This document shows positions 1 through 7,901 of a stretch of DNA of 8,824 bases, piece after piece (the first letter of the stretch is position 1; every line of letters starts with the position of its first letter). Position numbers and translations under genes: made by a program. Location: positions 1-8,824 of the forward strand of contig NVRS01000004.1 in the NCBI GenBank assembly GCA_002732685.1, read 5' to 3'. The stretch comes from Robiginitomaculum sp. GTDB lineage: Bacteria; Pseudomonadota; Alphaproteobacteria; Caulobacterales; Maricaulaceae. The notes under the pieces are model-generated. The model worked only from the letters and a program-made list of their open reading frames with translations, had not been told where the DNA came from and did not search any database.

Positions 1-159
1 TGGCCTCTTATGAGGTTTATCTGGCCCATCACGAAACACAACTAAGCGCTCTAATCTGGTAACTCCAGTGTTGGGCAAGACCACACGGACGTCCCATTTT
101 TTAGGACAGAACCGGAACTAAAAAGCAAACCGTCAATCTGAAAGGATCTGGCAAATTTT

Positions 160-234
160 GGGGTGCGCCCTGAGCAAAGCGAGGAAGTGCTCTTGGGGTG
201 CGCCCTGAGCAAAGCGAGGAAGTGCTCTTGGGGT
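160..234. repeat. 35-bp direct tandem repeat, two full copies plus a 5-base third start
   Basis: Copies lie at 160-194 and 195-229 and appear identical base for base; the third copy stops after GGGGT (230-234). The unit starts GGGGTGCGCCC and ends AGTGCTCTT. Each copy carries a 5-bp inverted repeat GAGCA/TGCTC (172-176 with 188-192, and 207-211 with 223-227) with an 11-base loop, so the array could form two small hairpins. The unit length is not a multiple of three, which argues against coding use. No other copy is seen in the window. Perfect identity suggests recent duplication by slippage; a function is not evident. Confidence 0.9.
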
Positions 235-332
235 ACTCTCTATGAAAATTTAAAAACCCAGTTCTGGCTCTGCGCCTTCTAATACGGCTTGCCGTGCACC
301 GCCGTACCAAACCTAAAACAACCAATTCAAAT

Positions 333-361
333 TTCACTGCCCGGGGACGGCACCCTATAAG
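333..361 (+). promoter_or_regulatory. Candidate sigma70-type promoter for lepA
   Basis: TTCACT (333-338) is followed by a 17-base spacer and TATAAG (356-361). These match the -35 and -10 consensus at four and five of six positions. Transcription would start near 368, giving a leader of about 100 bases before the ATG at 467. It is the best-spaced pair I found ahead of lepA, but it is a by-eye call. If correct, it also argues against translation beginning at the in-frame TTG at 365. Confidence 0.35.
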
Positions 362-466
362 CCTTTGCCCAATACTTTTGCAGACCGCCCTTTAGCACAT
401 CAACCCTTGCACCTCCGGCGTAAGTCTATAGAAAACGCCCAACAGTTCTTTTCATGTGATAACTTT

Positions 467-2275
467 ATGACCACACCTCTTTCCCATGTTCGCAATTTTT
501 CTATTATTGCCCATATTGACCACGGGAAATCCACCCTGGCCGATAGGCTCATACATTTTACGGGCGGGCTGACCGACCGCGAAATGAGCGAGCAGGTTCT
601 TGACAATATGGATATCGAAAAAGAGCGCGGCATCACTATAAAAGCGCAAACCGTACGGTTGGAATACGAAGCAGACGACGGCGAAACTTATATTCTTAAT
701 TTGATGGACACACCGGGACATGTGGACTTTGCATATGAGGTCTCCCGCTCACTGTCTGCCTGTGAAGGCTCTATATTGGTCGTGGATGCCTCTCAGGGCG
801 TTGAGGCGCAAACTCTAGCCAATGTCTATCAAGCTATCGACCATGACCACGAAATTGTGCCTGTGCTTAATAAAATAGACCTGCCAGCCGCCGACGTAGA
901 ACGTGTACGAGATCAAATTGAAAATGTTATTGGCATTGATGCATCAGAGGCTATTGAAACATCTGCCAAATCCGGCATCGGTATTAAAGAAACTCTTGAA
1001 GCCATTGTCACCCGCCTGCCAGCACCGAGCCACGGGGATATAGACGCCCCGTTAAAAGCTTTATTGGTTGATGCTTGGTACGATACCTATATGGGCGTGA
1101 TTGTGCTGTTCCGGGTTGTGGACGGCCAAATCAGAAAAGGTCAACGTATCCGGATGATGAATTTTGGCGCTACCTATACCGTGGACAAGGTTGGTGTATT
1201 CCTCCCCAAGCCCAAAGATATAGATGTGCTTGGCCCGGGCGAAGTTGGCTTTTTCACGGCTAGCATTAAAGAGGTCGCGGATGCCGCAGTCGGTGACACT
1301 ATCACCGATGACAAACGTCCTTGCACTGAAAAATTGCCGGGATTTAAGCCCGTTCAACCCGTTGTATTTTGCGGCATATTCCCTGTGGATGCAGCGGATT
1401 TCGAAGATTTGCGCGCCGCCGTTGGCCGACTTCGTTTAAATGATGCTAGCTTTAGTTTCGAGATGGAAACCAGTGCGGCACTTGGGTTTGGCTTTCGGTG
1501 CGGTTTCCTTGGCTTATTACATTTAGAAATTATCCAGGAACGTCTAGAGCGGGAGTTTGATCTCGATTTGATTACAACAGCTCCGTCGGTTGTCTATACT
1601 TTGATGTTGAAAGACGGTTCGGAGGAGTTCTTACACAATCCAGCCGACATGCCGGACGTGATGAAAATTGAGGAAATTCACGAGCCGTGGATCACCGCAA
1701 CTATTTTGTCTCCGGATGAATATTTAGGCGGTATTATCAAGCTATGTCAGGACAGGCGCGGCGTACAAAAAGAACTGACCTATGTTGGCTCGCGGGCAAT
1801 GATTGTTTACGAACTGCCACTGAACGAAGTAGTGTTTGACTTCTATGACCGGCTCAAATCCATATCAAAAGGCTATGCCAGTTTTGATTATCAACCTATT
1901 GGAGTACGCGAAGGCGACCTTGTTAAAATGAGCATTCTGGTTAACGGCGACCCTGTAGATGCCTTGTCTATGCTGGTGCATCGTAGCCGCGCCGAAAACC
2001 GTGGACGGCAAATGTGCGAACGCCTCAAAGACCTGATCCCGCGCCATTTGTTTAAGATTCCTATTCAGGCCGCTATTGGCGGTAAAGTAATCGCAAGGGA
2101 AACCATTGCCGCTATGCGCAAAGATGTCACAGCCAAATGTTACGGCGGAGATGCATCACGTAAACGCAAACTTCTGGATAAGCAGAAGAAGGGTAAAAAG
2201 AAAATGCGTCAGTTCGGCAGCGTAACCATCCCGCAAGAAGCCTTCATCGCCGCCCTAAAAATGGACGATGGATAG
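467..2275 (+). CDS. lepA: Elongation factor 4 (LepA), ribosome-associated GTPase
   Basis: LepA/EF4 is a translational GTPase that binds the ribosome in an EF-G-like manner; back-translocation and initiation or assembly roles have been proposed. The 602-residue product has the full family layout. GTPase motifs are G1 AHIDHGKS (15-22), G2 RGIT (54-57), G3 DTPGH (81-85), G4 NKID (135-138) and G5 SAK (166-168). EF-G-like domains follow, and then the LepA-specific C-terminal domain with a basic stretch ([16 protein letters not shown]) and the typical [15 protein letters not shown] ending. The frame is open back to a TTG at 365, but those 34 extra residues are unlike LepA. The ATG at 467 gives [22 protein letters not shown], as expected for the family. 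No clear Shine-Dalgarno precedes it. The gene is apparently monocistronic, with no lepB neighbour, and ends at a strong hairpin shared with the convergent peptidase gene. Wording such as [20 protein letters not shown] is of alphaproteobacterial type. Confidence 0.97.
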   Translation: MTTPLSHVRNFSIIAHIDHGKSTLADRLIHFTGGLTDREMSEQVLDNMDIEKERGITIKAQTVRLEYEADDGETYILNLMDTPGHVDFAYEVSRSLSACEGSILVVDASQGVEAQTLANVYQAIDHDHEIVPVLNKIDLPAADVERVRDQIENVIGIDASEAIETSAKSGIGIKETLEAIVTRLPAPSHGDIDAPLKALLVDAWYDTYMGVIVLFRVVDGQIRKGQRIRMMNFGATYTVDKVGVFLPKPKDIDVLGPGEVGFFTASIKEVADAAVGDTITDDKRPCTEKLPGFKPVQPVVFCGIFPVDAADFEDLRAAVGRLRLNDASFSFEMETSAALGFGFRCGFLGLLHLEIIQERLEREFDLDLITTAPSVVYTLMLKDGSEEFLHNPADMPDVMKIEEIHEPWITATILSPDEYLGGIIKLCQDRRGVQKELTYVGSRAMIVYELPLNEVVFDFYDRLKSISKGYASFDYQPIGVREGDLVKMSILVNGDPVDALSMLVHRSRAENRGRQMCERLKDLIPRHLFKIPIQAAIGGKVIARETIAAMRKDVTAKCYGGDASRKRKLLDKQKKGKKKMRQFGSVTIPQEAFIAALKMDDG

Positions 2276-2311
2276 ACAAAACTCCACTCATTTTACATAT
2301 TTCCACCAATA

Positions 2312-2338
2312 AAAAACCCCGCTAGAAACGGGGTTTTT
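2312..2338. terminator. Bidirectional rho-independent terminator between lepA and the S9 peptidase gene
   Basis: A perfect 10-bp stem AAAAACCCCG/CGGGGTTTTT (2312-2321 with 2329-2338) has a 7-base loop, CTAGAAA. The A-run on one side and T-run on the other make it work in both directions. It lies 37 bases after the lepA stop and 21 bases beyond the stop codon of the convergent peptidase gene, so it can end both transcripts. Confidence 0.93.
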
Positions 2339-2358
2339 CTATAACTACATGCAGCTAA

Positions 2359-4371
2359 TTAAAGCCCTCCAGGACCACAATCGTTTTGTAAATAATCAAT
2401 TAGCTTTGTATAAAAAGTAATTTTATGATCATAGGTCAGCGTATCACTGAAATGATCGGCACCTTTTAATACCAAAGATTGATACGGAATATTATGCTTA
2501 TCAAGAGCAGACGTATATTTTTTATAGTGCTTAAACGGGACCCGCTGATCCACATCGCCGTGAATAATTAACATAGGAACATTCACTTTTGAAGCATCTT
2601 TTATAGGGCTCAAGCTATCATCCCACATGCCTAGCTGTTCAAGTTTTGATGTACCTTCAAGTCTAAACCGATAATAATTCACTTGTTGTAGATTATCTGC
2701 CACAGCAGCACCAGCGACAACACATTGGTAAATATTGTTGGGCCGCGATGCAGCAACTAAAGCTGAATACCCACCATATGACCAACCAAACATCGCAATA
2801 CGGTCAGGGTCGACAAGACCTTGCTCGACTAAATATTGAGCGCCGTCATCTTTATCATCTTGCATTTTAAAACCGCCCTCACCGCCATTGATAAATGCAG
2901 ATTTATAATGGTCAAGACCGTGCCCGTGTGATCCACGGTATTGCGGTTGTAAAACCATATAACCGTTATTAGCCAATAGTTGACCCCAAGGATCAAAACT
3001 TACTGTTTCAGCAACAAACGGACCACCATGAGGCAATACAACCAGCGGAAATGGGCCAACACCATTTGGCACAGTTATAAATCCTGTAATTGCACGGCCG
3101 TCACGTGCCGTATATTCAATGTATTTCACATCTGCAAGGTCTTCAGCCTTAAGCAAACCTTTACGCTTGCCAACGAGGCTGAACTTACCGTTGTTATATA
3201 AATAATAAGAACCAGGATCACGAGGACCAGAATTAACAACCACGAAAGTGTTACCATCTCTTGAACGGGTTGTAATTCTCGTATTGTAAGCGTTTGGAAT
3301 CAGGCCCTTTAATTGTTTGTAGGTTCCAGCTTCAACACCATCAAAATATTTTATGTGTAATTTATCTTTATTATAAGCTACGCCGACCACTTCATCTGGA
3401 TGGTTAAATTGATTAGAGTGTAGCCGAACCCCCCTGACATCAACATCTTTTCTACGGTAAACAAGTTCTTCAAATGTCTTGGTGTCAACATTAAAAATCC
3501 ACAATCCGCGTTTGTCATTCCCGTTATGAGCAACGACATAAATTCGGCTTGGATCATCTTTAACATATCCAGCAACGCCGAAATTTTCAAAATCATCTTC
3601 ACTTTGTGTATAAATTTCTTTCCAACTCTTTTGCCCCGGTTTCCTGTAATAATAGACCGACTCTCGACGACCTGTGTCAAAACTATTAGCTGTACGCGGA
3701 TTACCTAAATAATCGAAGCCAACATTCCCATATTTATCATTGCCCTTTAAAACTAATTTCTTTGAACCTGAATTTAGGTCTAACTCATAATAACTAGTTG
3801 CCCTGACAGCTTCATTTTCAACGAGTTGTCCATTTTTTACACCTTCACGGTATGAAACTAAAATTTTATTTGGCTTTTCTATAAGGGCTTCTTCAAATCG
3901 CAGGCCAAACTCTTTAAACTCTTTGAATTTTTTTGATTTGACATCCAGCTTGGCAATTTTATAGCCAAATACGCCATCGTTAAAACCTTTTACTTTTTTG
4001 CGAATTTTTTGGCGGAAAAATACCGCCATATCCTTATCACCTACCCAGTTAAAACCAGTAATTCTCATGCTCTTGCCACCAACACGATAAGGCTTTTTCC
4101 CAAAATCACTAGTCTCATAAACTTCAATGATAGGCTTTGCACCCTTTGAAGGGATTGTCATAAAGGCCAGGTAGTTTCCGTCTGGCGATAAAGACACACT
4201 ACTCATTGAGTTACCAACTGCAAAATAGTCGACCGGAAGTGGAGAACGTTTAGAAGCAGTATCTACTGTAGCCGAGCTTGGCGTAGTTGGATTTGCAGCT
4301 TGCACGGTTGCTGGGGTTAATGTTGACATTATGCCAAATGTCACAGCCGAAAAGAGAGCACGTATTTTCAT
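2359..4371 (-). CDS. Secreted S9 family (prolyl oligopeptidase-type) serine peptidase
   Basis: The 670-residue product belongs to the alpha/beta-hydrolase serine peptidases of clan SC, family S9, which cleave short peptides, often dipeptidyl- or acylaminoacyl-peptidase-like. A signal peptide covers about residues 1-25 (basic start, hydrophobic core, VQA before the likely cut), so the enzyme probably works in the periplasm. Residues about 45-400 have the repetitive beta-strand character of an S9 propeller, including the SLSPDGNYLAF motif. The hydrolase domain follows from about 415, with HGGP at 448-451, the nucleophile in GWSYGG (Ser531), Asp608 in HGDVDQRVP and His640 in GADHFSD, so the triad is intact. 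Length is normal for the family. The ATG at 4371 is preceded by a good Shine-Dalgarno, AAAGGTGA (4375-4382). The gene starts 98 bases downstream of the TonB receptor gene on the same strand, with a terminator in between, so expression would come from read-through or a promoter of its own; no convincing promoter was found. The propeller half is unusually lysine-rich and AT-rich compared with the receptor gene. Exact peptide specificity is unknown. Confidence 0.93.
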   Translation of the reverse strand: MKIRALFSAVTFGIMSTLTPATVQAANPTTPSSATVDTASKRSPLPVDYFAVGNSMSSVSLSPDGNYLAFMTIPSKGAKPIIEVYETSDFGKKPYRVGGKSMRITGFNWVGDKDMAVFFRQKIRKKVKGFNDGVFGYKIAKLDVKSKKFKEFKEFGLRFEEALIEKPNKILVSYREGVKNGQLVENEAVRATSYYELDLNSGSKKLVLKGNDKYGNVGFDYLGNPRTANSFDTGRRESVYYYRKPGQKSWKEIYTQSEDDFENFGVAGYVKDDPSRIYVVAHNGNDKRGLWIFNVDTKTFEELVYRRKDVDVRGVRLHSNQFNHPDEVVGVAYNKDKLHIKYFDGVEAGTYKQLKGLIPNAYNTRITTRSRDGNTFVVVNSGPRDPGSYYLYNNGKFSLVGKRKGLLKAEDLADVKYIEYTARDGRAITGFITVPNGVGPFPLVVLPHGGPFVAETVSFDPWGQLLANNGYMVLQPQYRGSHGHGLDHYKSAFINGGEGGFKMQDDKDDGAQYLVEQGLVDPDRIAMFGWSYGGYSALVAASRPNNIYQCVVAGAAVADNLQQVNYYRFRLEGTSKLEQLGMWDDSLSPIKDASKVNVPMLIIHGDVDQRVPFKHYKKYTSALDKHNIPYQSLVLKGADHFSDTLTYDHKITFYTKLIDYLQNDCGPGGL

Positions 4372-4414
4372 AAATCACCTTTAAAACTTATTCGAGTTTA
4401 TTTATACTTTACAC

Positions 4415-4443
4415 AAAAAAAACCCGCGGACAATGCCGCGGGT
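4415..4443 (-). terminator. Rho-independent terminator of the TonB receptor gene
   Basis: Read on the minus strand, a perfect 8-bp stem ACCCGCGG/CCGCGGGT (4443-4436 with 4429-4422) with a 6-base loop runs directly into eight Ts, the last of which is the terminal base of the stem. It lies 26 bases after the receptor stop codon and 43 bases before the peptidase start codon. It should end most receptor transcripts, leaving partial read-through into the peptidase gene possible. Confidence 0.92.
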
Positions 4444-4469
4444 CATATTAATACCAGTCTTGTGTATTT

Positions 4470-7400
4470 TTATCTAAAAGATTTAGTCGCGTTAACGAAA
4501 AATACGCGACCGTTCAAATCATAGCCAGAACCCAGCGGTGTATTATTACGGCCAAAGATAGAGGCAGTATCAATACGAGGTGGAGCTTTATCAAAGATAT
4601 TGCGAACACCGGCACCAATTGACCAGTCATCCTTACGGTAAGCAACAGATGCACCGTGAACGAAATAACGATCAATTGTATTTACATTGTGACAATCTAC
4701 ATCACCCGCTGCAACACCAGAACAAGTCTGAGCGTTACCATCAGCTGTCGAACCAAACACATCATTTTCCAGAATGTCTTCATCAGCTGTGATAGAATCC
4801 AAGAAACGTGTTTGCCACGCAAATGTGAAATCATCATATGTGATACGCGCAATACCTTGAGCTTGCCATTTCGGGAATGCCTGCTCGCCTACGAACGTTT
4901 CTGTAAGTGCCGTCTGGCCAGGAATAGATTGAACAGTGTTACGTTCAATCAAGCGCGTTGCATTGATACTTGCACGTAATGTAATTGGACGTTCAAACAC
5001 CGTTACTTCTTGGCGGTAACGTACATTCACATCAACACCTTCAGCTGTTTCATTATCTCTGTTGATAAAACCACCGTCGATAAACGAAATATTGCCTGAG
5101 CCATCACGTGTAATCCGTGAACAGAACGGGCTAGATAGATTTGGTTGGTTGATAAAACATTCATTGATCAAGAATTGCCCGCCTGGCTCAATAATCGTAT
5201 TATCGATATTGATATTCCAATAGGTTGCACCAAGTGTCAGGTCAACATCATCAATCCAAGGCTGCTCAAATGCAAACCCGGCAGTGAAAGATTGCGACTG
5301 TTCTTCTGAAAGGTCAGTAGCACCACCACGGCCAATTTCCACACTGGTCGCAACTAGACCCAAACCGAATGTAGTTGGATCGATACCAACAGCAATACAG
5401 TTATCAAGTGTTTGCTGTGTCCGGCCATCAATGCCAGTCACAGCACCAGTAATTGGGTCAACAGCAAGGTCAGGCGCAAAACAAGGGTCAGAGAAGTTAC
5501 CAAAACCGGTTTGTTGGTTCAGGAAGTTTTCACGAACATTTGGAGCACGATAAGATGTGCCTGCTGTACCTTTGAATGTTAACGAGTCAAAAGGAGAATA
5601 CTCTGCTTTTGCACTATAGGTGAAAGCAGTCGGATAAAACTCGTCTTTAGTAACCCGACCAGAAAGCTCTAGGTTCAACCGCTTAACAAATGTCTTGTCA
5701 GCCACCAATGGAATAAACATTTCTGCAAATGCTTCCTTGGTGATTTTTGATCCATTTGCACCTTCATCAGAGAAGAAACCAAAGAACAAGCCGTCGTTTG
5801 CGATATCATCCGGTATAGAATCAATCGAGTCGACACGTACTTCACCACCAAAACCTAACGATACTGTACCAGCCGATGTTTCAGCAACATCACCTTGAAG
5901 GAATACGTTCCAAATTGTTTGATCAACTTTTGTTTTGAAATCACGGCTATCGAACAGATAATCACGCTCAGCTTGCGTGGCAAAATCACCGACAACACCT
6001 GAATATAACGAATCTGCAAACAAGTTTACCGGCACACAACCATCAGTTACAGATGCCGACAATTGCGCACCTGGCGCAGCAACACAAGGTGCTGAAGAGC
6101 CGACACCCAATGCGAAGTTTAAGCGGTCTCCGCGAATACCAGGACGGCTAGCATTACCTGTAGAACGAGAAATCGAAACATAAGCTTCACCTGACCAATT
6201 TTGGAAGCTGCCGAAATTAATTTGGGGTAGATCGGCTTTAAAGCCAAATACACCACGTATTTGCTCAATGTCAGCAGAAACGCGTGTACGGTCTCCCTCG
6301 ACACTGACAACGGGCTGTACAGATTGGGCGCCAATTGGTCCAGCAAACAAATCTACAATCCCGAAATCACGGAACTGAGCAGGCGTTAGACCAAAGTTAG
6401 CCGCAACAGCTGATGCAAACACTGGGTCGTTAAGCATTGCATCATATGCAAGGCCACAATCAACACCATTTGCCGCAGCAGGGTTACACGGATTAAACGG
6501 ATTATTAGCTGGCACAATCGGGAAAAGCTGGAAATCGCCAGAGTTCGCCGAAAATGTTTCGCGTTTTGAATAAACTACCTCAAAAAACGGGGTCAGGTTT
6601 GAATCACCGTCGAATGTGTACTCACCAAATGCCGCAAGATTATAGCGTTCGTTTTCCGGAAACAGGCTTCTATCCAAATCACGGCCATTGATCGCGAAAT
6701 CTTGGAACGTAACGTCCGTAACGCCGTCTTGGTCTTGGTCAAAACCAATGCCAAACTGGCTAGATTCAGAGAAACCAGGAATAATCAAATTTCCAGTACC
6801 GTCGCCGCGGTTATAGATACTACCGAATAGCGGAGCAAGAATCCGACCTGCGAGACCTTGAACTTTACATTCATCAGGCCTTTGACCAATTGTGCTAGAA
6901 ATATCAACTGTACGTATCTCACCTTCAGTCGTAACCTCAAGATTCGTGTTACAATTATTAAGGAAATCACGATCACGGTATTTTACTTCTTCGGTTTTAC
7001 GATATGATGCACCGACCATTACAAAACCACGGTCACTATTGATGCCGTATGTAGCGTCTAATGCAAATTGCTGCCCATTACTTTGTTCAGGTACACTATA
7101 AGAACCACTAATTTCAAAGCCCTCAACGTCTGTTTTCAAAACAGCATTAACAACACCGGCAATCGCATCAGAACCATAAATTGCTGAAGCGCCATCCAGA
7201 ACAATATCATACTTTTGAATTAAGCCTGAAGGTAGCAATGAAAGATCCGGCGAAGAAGGAGCACCCTCGATACCAGCTGGAGCAACGCGACGACCGTTCA
7301 GTAGAATCAAGTTCCGGTTTGCACCAAGACCGCGAAGATCAACGGTTTCAGCACCCGGACCATTGTCCAGCACAAAACCACCAAATGTTGTATCAATTTG

Positions 7401-7709
7401 CGTACCAGCAGCAACTGTAGCTGTTTGCAAAATCTGAGATGCTTCGATTAGTCCCAAGTCCCTTGATAGCTCTGCATCAATGACTTGTAACGGCGACACA
7501 CTCGTGAACGCATCACGGCTCAGACGTGAGCCGGTAACAACGATATTATCGTATACATTATTTTCATCTTCTTCATCGGCTGCTGTGACTTCCACAGCCT
7601 CATTTTCATTGACAGGTGTTTCCTGTGCGTACCCCATTGTGCTATAGGCAAATGTGCCAGCAAGCAAGCTTCCGCCAAGCAGAAGCGTTTTTAAATCTAT
7701 TGATTTCAT
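4470..7709 (-). CDS. TonB-dependent outer-membrane receptor
   Basis: TonB-dependent receptors are gated outer-membrane beta-barrels that import scarce or bulky nutrients using energy from TonB-ExbB-ExbD. The 1079-residue product has a signal peptide (about 1-28, ending GYA before QE), an acidic linker, a TonB-box-like segment NIVVTGSR (55-62), a plug domain (about 68-193, with LRGLGANRNLILLNGRRV and LDGASAIYGSDAIAGVVN) and a long barrel (about 195-1079). At this length it resembles the large nutrient receptors of Caulobacter and sphingomonads more than siderophore receptors of about 700 residues. Twelve cysteines occur as six close pairs (253/281, 408/418, 542/558, 743/771, 851/863, 996/1006), probably loop disulfides. 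An aspartate motif DQDQDGVTD (324-332) resembles a calcium loop. The protein ends KSFR, one residue past the usual terminal aromatic. The ATG at 7709 is supported by the signal peptide and by GAGGG five bases upstream. The substrate is not readable from sequence; the downstream peptidase hints at peptides. Confidence 0.96.
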   Translation of the reverse strand: MKSIDLKTLLLGGSLLAGTFAYSTMGYAQETPVNENEAVEVTAADEEDENNVYDNIVVTGSRLSRDAFTSVSPLQVIDAELSRDLGLIEASQILQTATVAAGTQIDTTFGGFVLDNGPGAETVDLRGLGANRNLILLNGRRVAPAGIEGAPSSPDLSLLPSGLIQKYDIVLDGASAIYGSDAIAGVVNAVLKTDVEGFEISGSYSVPEQSNGQQFALDATYGINSDRGFVMVGASYRKTEEVKYRDRDFLNNCNTNLEVTTEGEIRTVDISSTIGQRPDECKVQGLAGRILAPLFGSIYNRGDGTGNLIIPGFSESSQFGIGFDQDQDGVTDVTFQDFAINGRDLDRSLFPENERYNLAAFGEYTFDGDSNLTPFFEVVYSKRETFSANSGDFQLFPIVPANNPFNPCNPAAANGVDCGLAYDAMLNDPVFASAVAANFGLTPAQFRDFGIVDLFAGPIGAQSVQPVVSVEGDRTRVSADIEQIRGVFGFKADLPQINFGSFQNWSGEAYVSISRSTGNASRPGIRGDRLNFALGVGSSAPCVAAPGAQLSASVTDGCVPVNLFADSLYSGVVGDFATQAERDYLFDSRDFKTKVDQTIWNVFLQGDVAETSAGTVSLGFGGEVRVDSIDSIPDDIANDGLFFGFFSDEGANGSKITKEAFAEMFIPLVADKTFVKRLNLELSGRVTKDEFYPTAFTYSAKAEYSPFDSLTFKGTAGTSYRAPNVRENFLNQQTGFGNFSDPCFAPDLAVDPITGAVTGIDGRTQQTLDNCIAVGIDPTTFGLGLVATSVEIGRGGATDLSEEQSQSFTAGFAFEQPWIDDVDLTLGATYWNINIDNTIIEPGGQFLINECFINQPNLSSPFCSRITRDGSGNISFIDGGFINRDNETAEGVDVNVRYRQEVTVFERPITLRASINATRLIERNTVQSIPGQTALTETFVGEQAFPKWQAQGIARITYDDFTFAWQTRFLDSITADEDILENDVFGSTADGNAQTCSGVAAGDVDCHNVNTIDRYFVHGASVAYRKDDWSIGAGVRNIFDKAPPRIDTASIFGRNNTPLGSGYDLNGRVFFVNATKSFR

Positions 7710-7764
7710 TTCATCCCTCGTTAAATGTTAATCTTTGAAAATTATTCCTATCTTTTCGCTCTCG

Positions 7765-7793
7765 GTTGTAGCGGCGAGCTTTGCCAATGGCAA
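7765..7793 (-). promoter_or_regulatory. Candidate promoter of the TonB receptor gene
   Basis: On the minus strand TTGCCA (7793-7788, five of six consensus positions) is followed by exactly 17 bases and TACAAC (7770-7765, four of six). Transcription would begin near 7758, giving an untranslated leader of about 49 bases that ends in the GAGGG ribosome-binding site at 7719-7715. Position, spacing and the overlapping inverted repeat support the call, but it was made by eye. Confidence 0.5.
7781..7793. promoter_or_regulatory. Operator-like inverted repeat on the receptor -35 box
   Basis: TTGCC-AAT-GGCAA is a perfect 5-bp inverted repeat with a 3-base centre, 72 bases upstream of the receptor start codon. 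It overlaps the proposed -35 hexamer, so a dimeric regulator bound here would be expected to block or alter RNA polymerase access. LacI-type and similar dimeric regulators bind sites of this general form, but the regulator cannot be identified and no regulator gene is present in the window. It might also influence the divergent glycosyltransferase gene. Confidence 0.4.
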
Positions 7794-7901
7794 GCGGGAT
7801 GATTAACAGTTGGTAATAAACTTGTAAGTGTGGCCTTATAGCAACATACCTCAAACCAGGAAATTGTAGTCAAACATAAAACAATCGTGTACGGCAGATA
7901 C

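Larger units (their letters stand above)
1..466. other. Non-coding stretch left of lepA
   Basis: I see no defensible gene in this stretch. It contains a 35-bp tandem repeat (160-234), a short palindrome ACGGC-TT-GCCGT at 284-295, and a candidate lepA promoter (333-361). At the extreme left edge one minus-strand frame is open from a GTG at 84 to position 1 (28 codons, beginning VVLPNTGVTRLERLVV) and could be the start of a gene lying outside the window. A plus-strand frame ending at a TAA at 60-62 is also open, so neither frame can be preferred on 60-90 bases. No tRNA cloverleaf or rRNA sequence was recognised. Confidence 0.6.

Noticed and set aside
160..234. CRISPR array
   Set aside because: The repeats are directly adjacent with no spacers, and there are no cas genes in the window.
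101..337. 78-residue minus-strand reading frame
   Set aside because: It runs through the 35-bp tandem repeat, has an arginine-rich low-quality composition and no recognisable domain or ribosome-binding site.
365..466. Upstream extension of lepA from a TTG at 365 (34 extra residues)
   Set aside because: The extra residues do not resemble LepA, the ATG at 467 gives the expected family N-terminus and length, and a candidate promoter -10 box overlaps the region near 361.
7706..7714. Overlapping ATG AAA TGA mini-frame just before the receptor start codon
   Set aside because: A two-codon frame created by the ATGAAATGAAA sequence; the GAGGG site is better spaced for the ATG at 7709 and nothing suggests a regulatory upstream frame.
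7863..7885. ATTGT/ACAAT inverted repeat ahead of the glycosyltransferase gene
   Set aside because: The 5-bp AT-rich arms with a 13-base spacer are within chance expectation, and no promoter is aligned with them.
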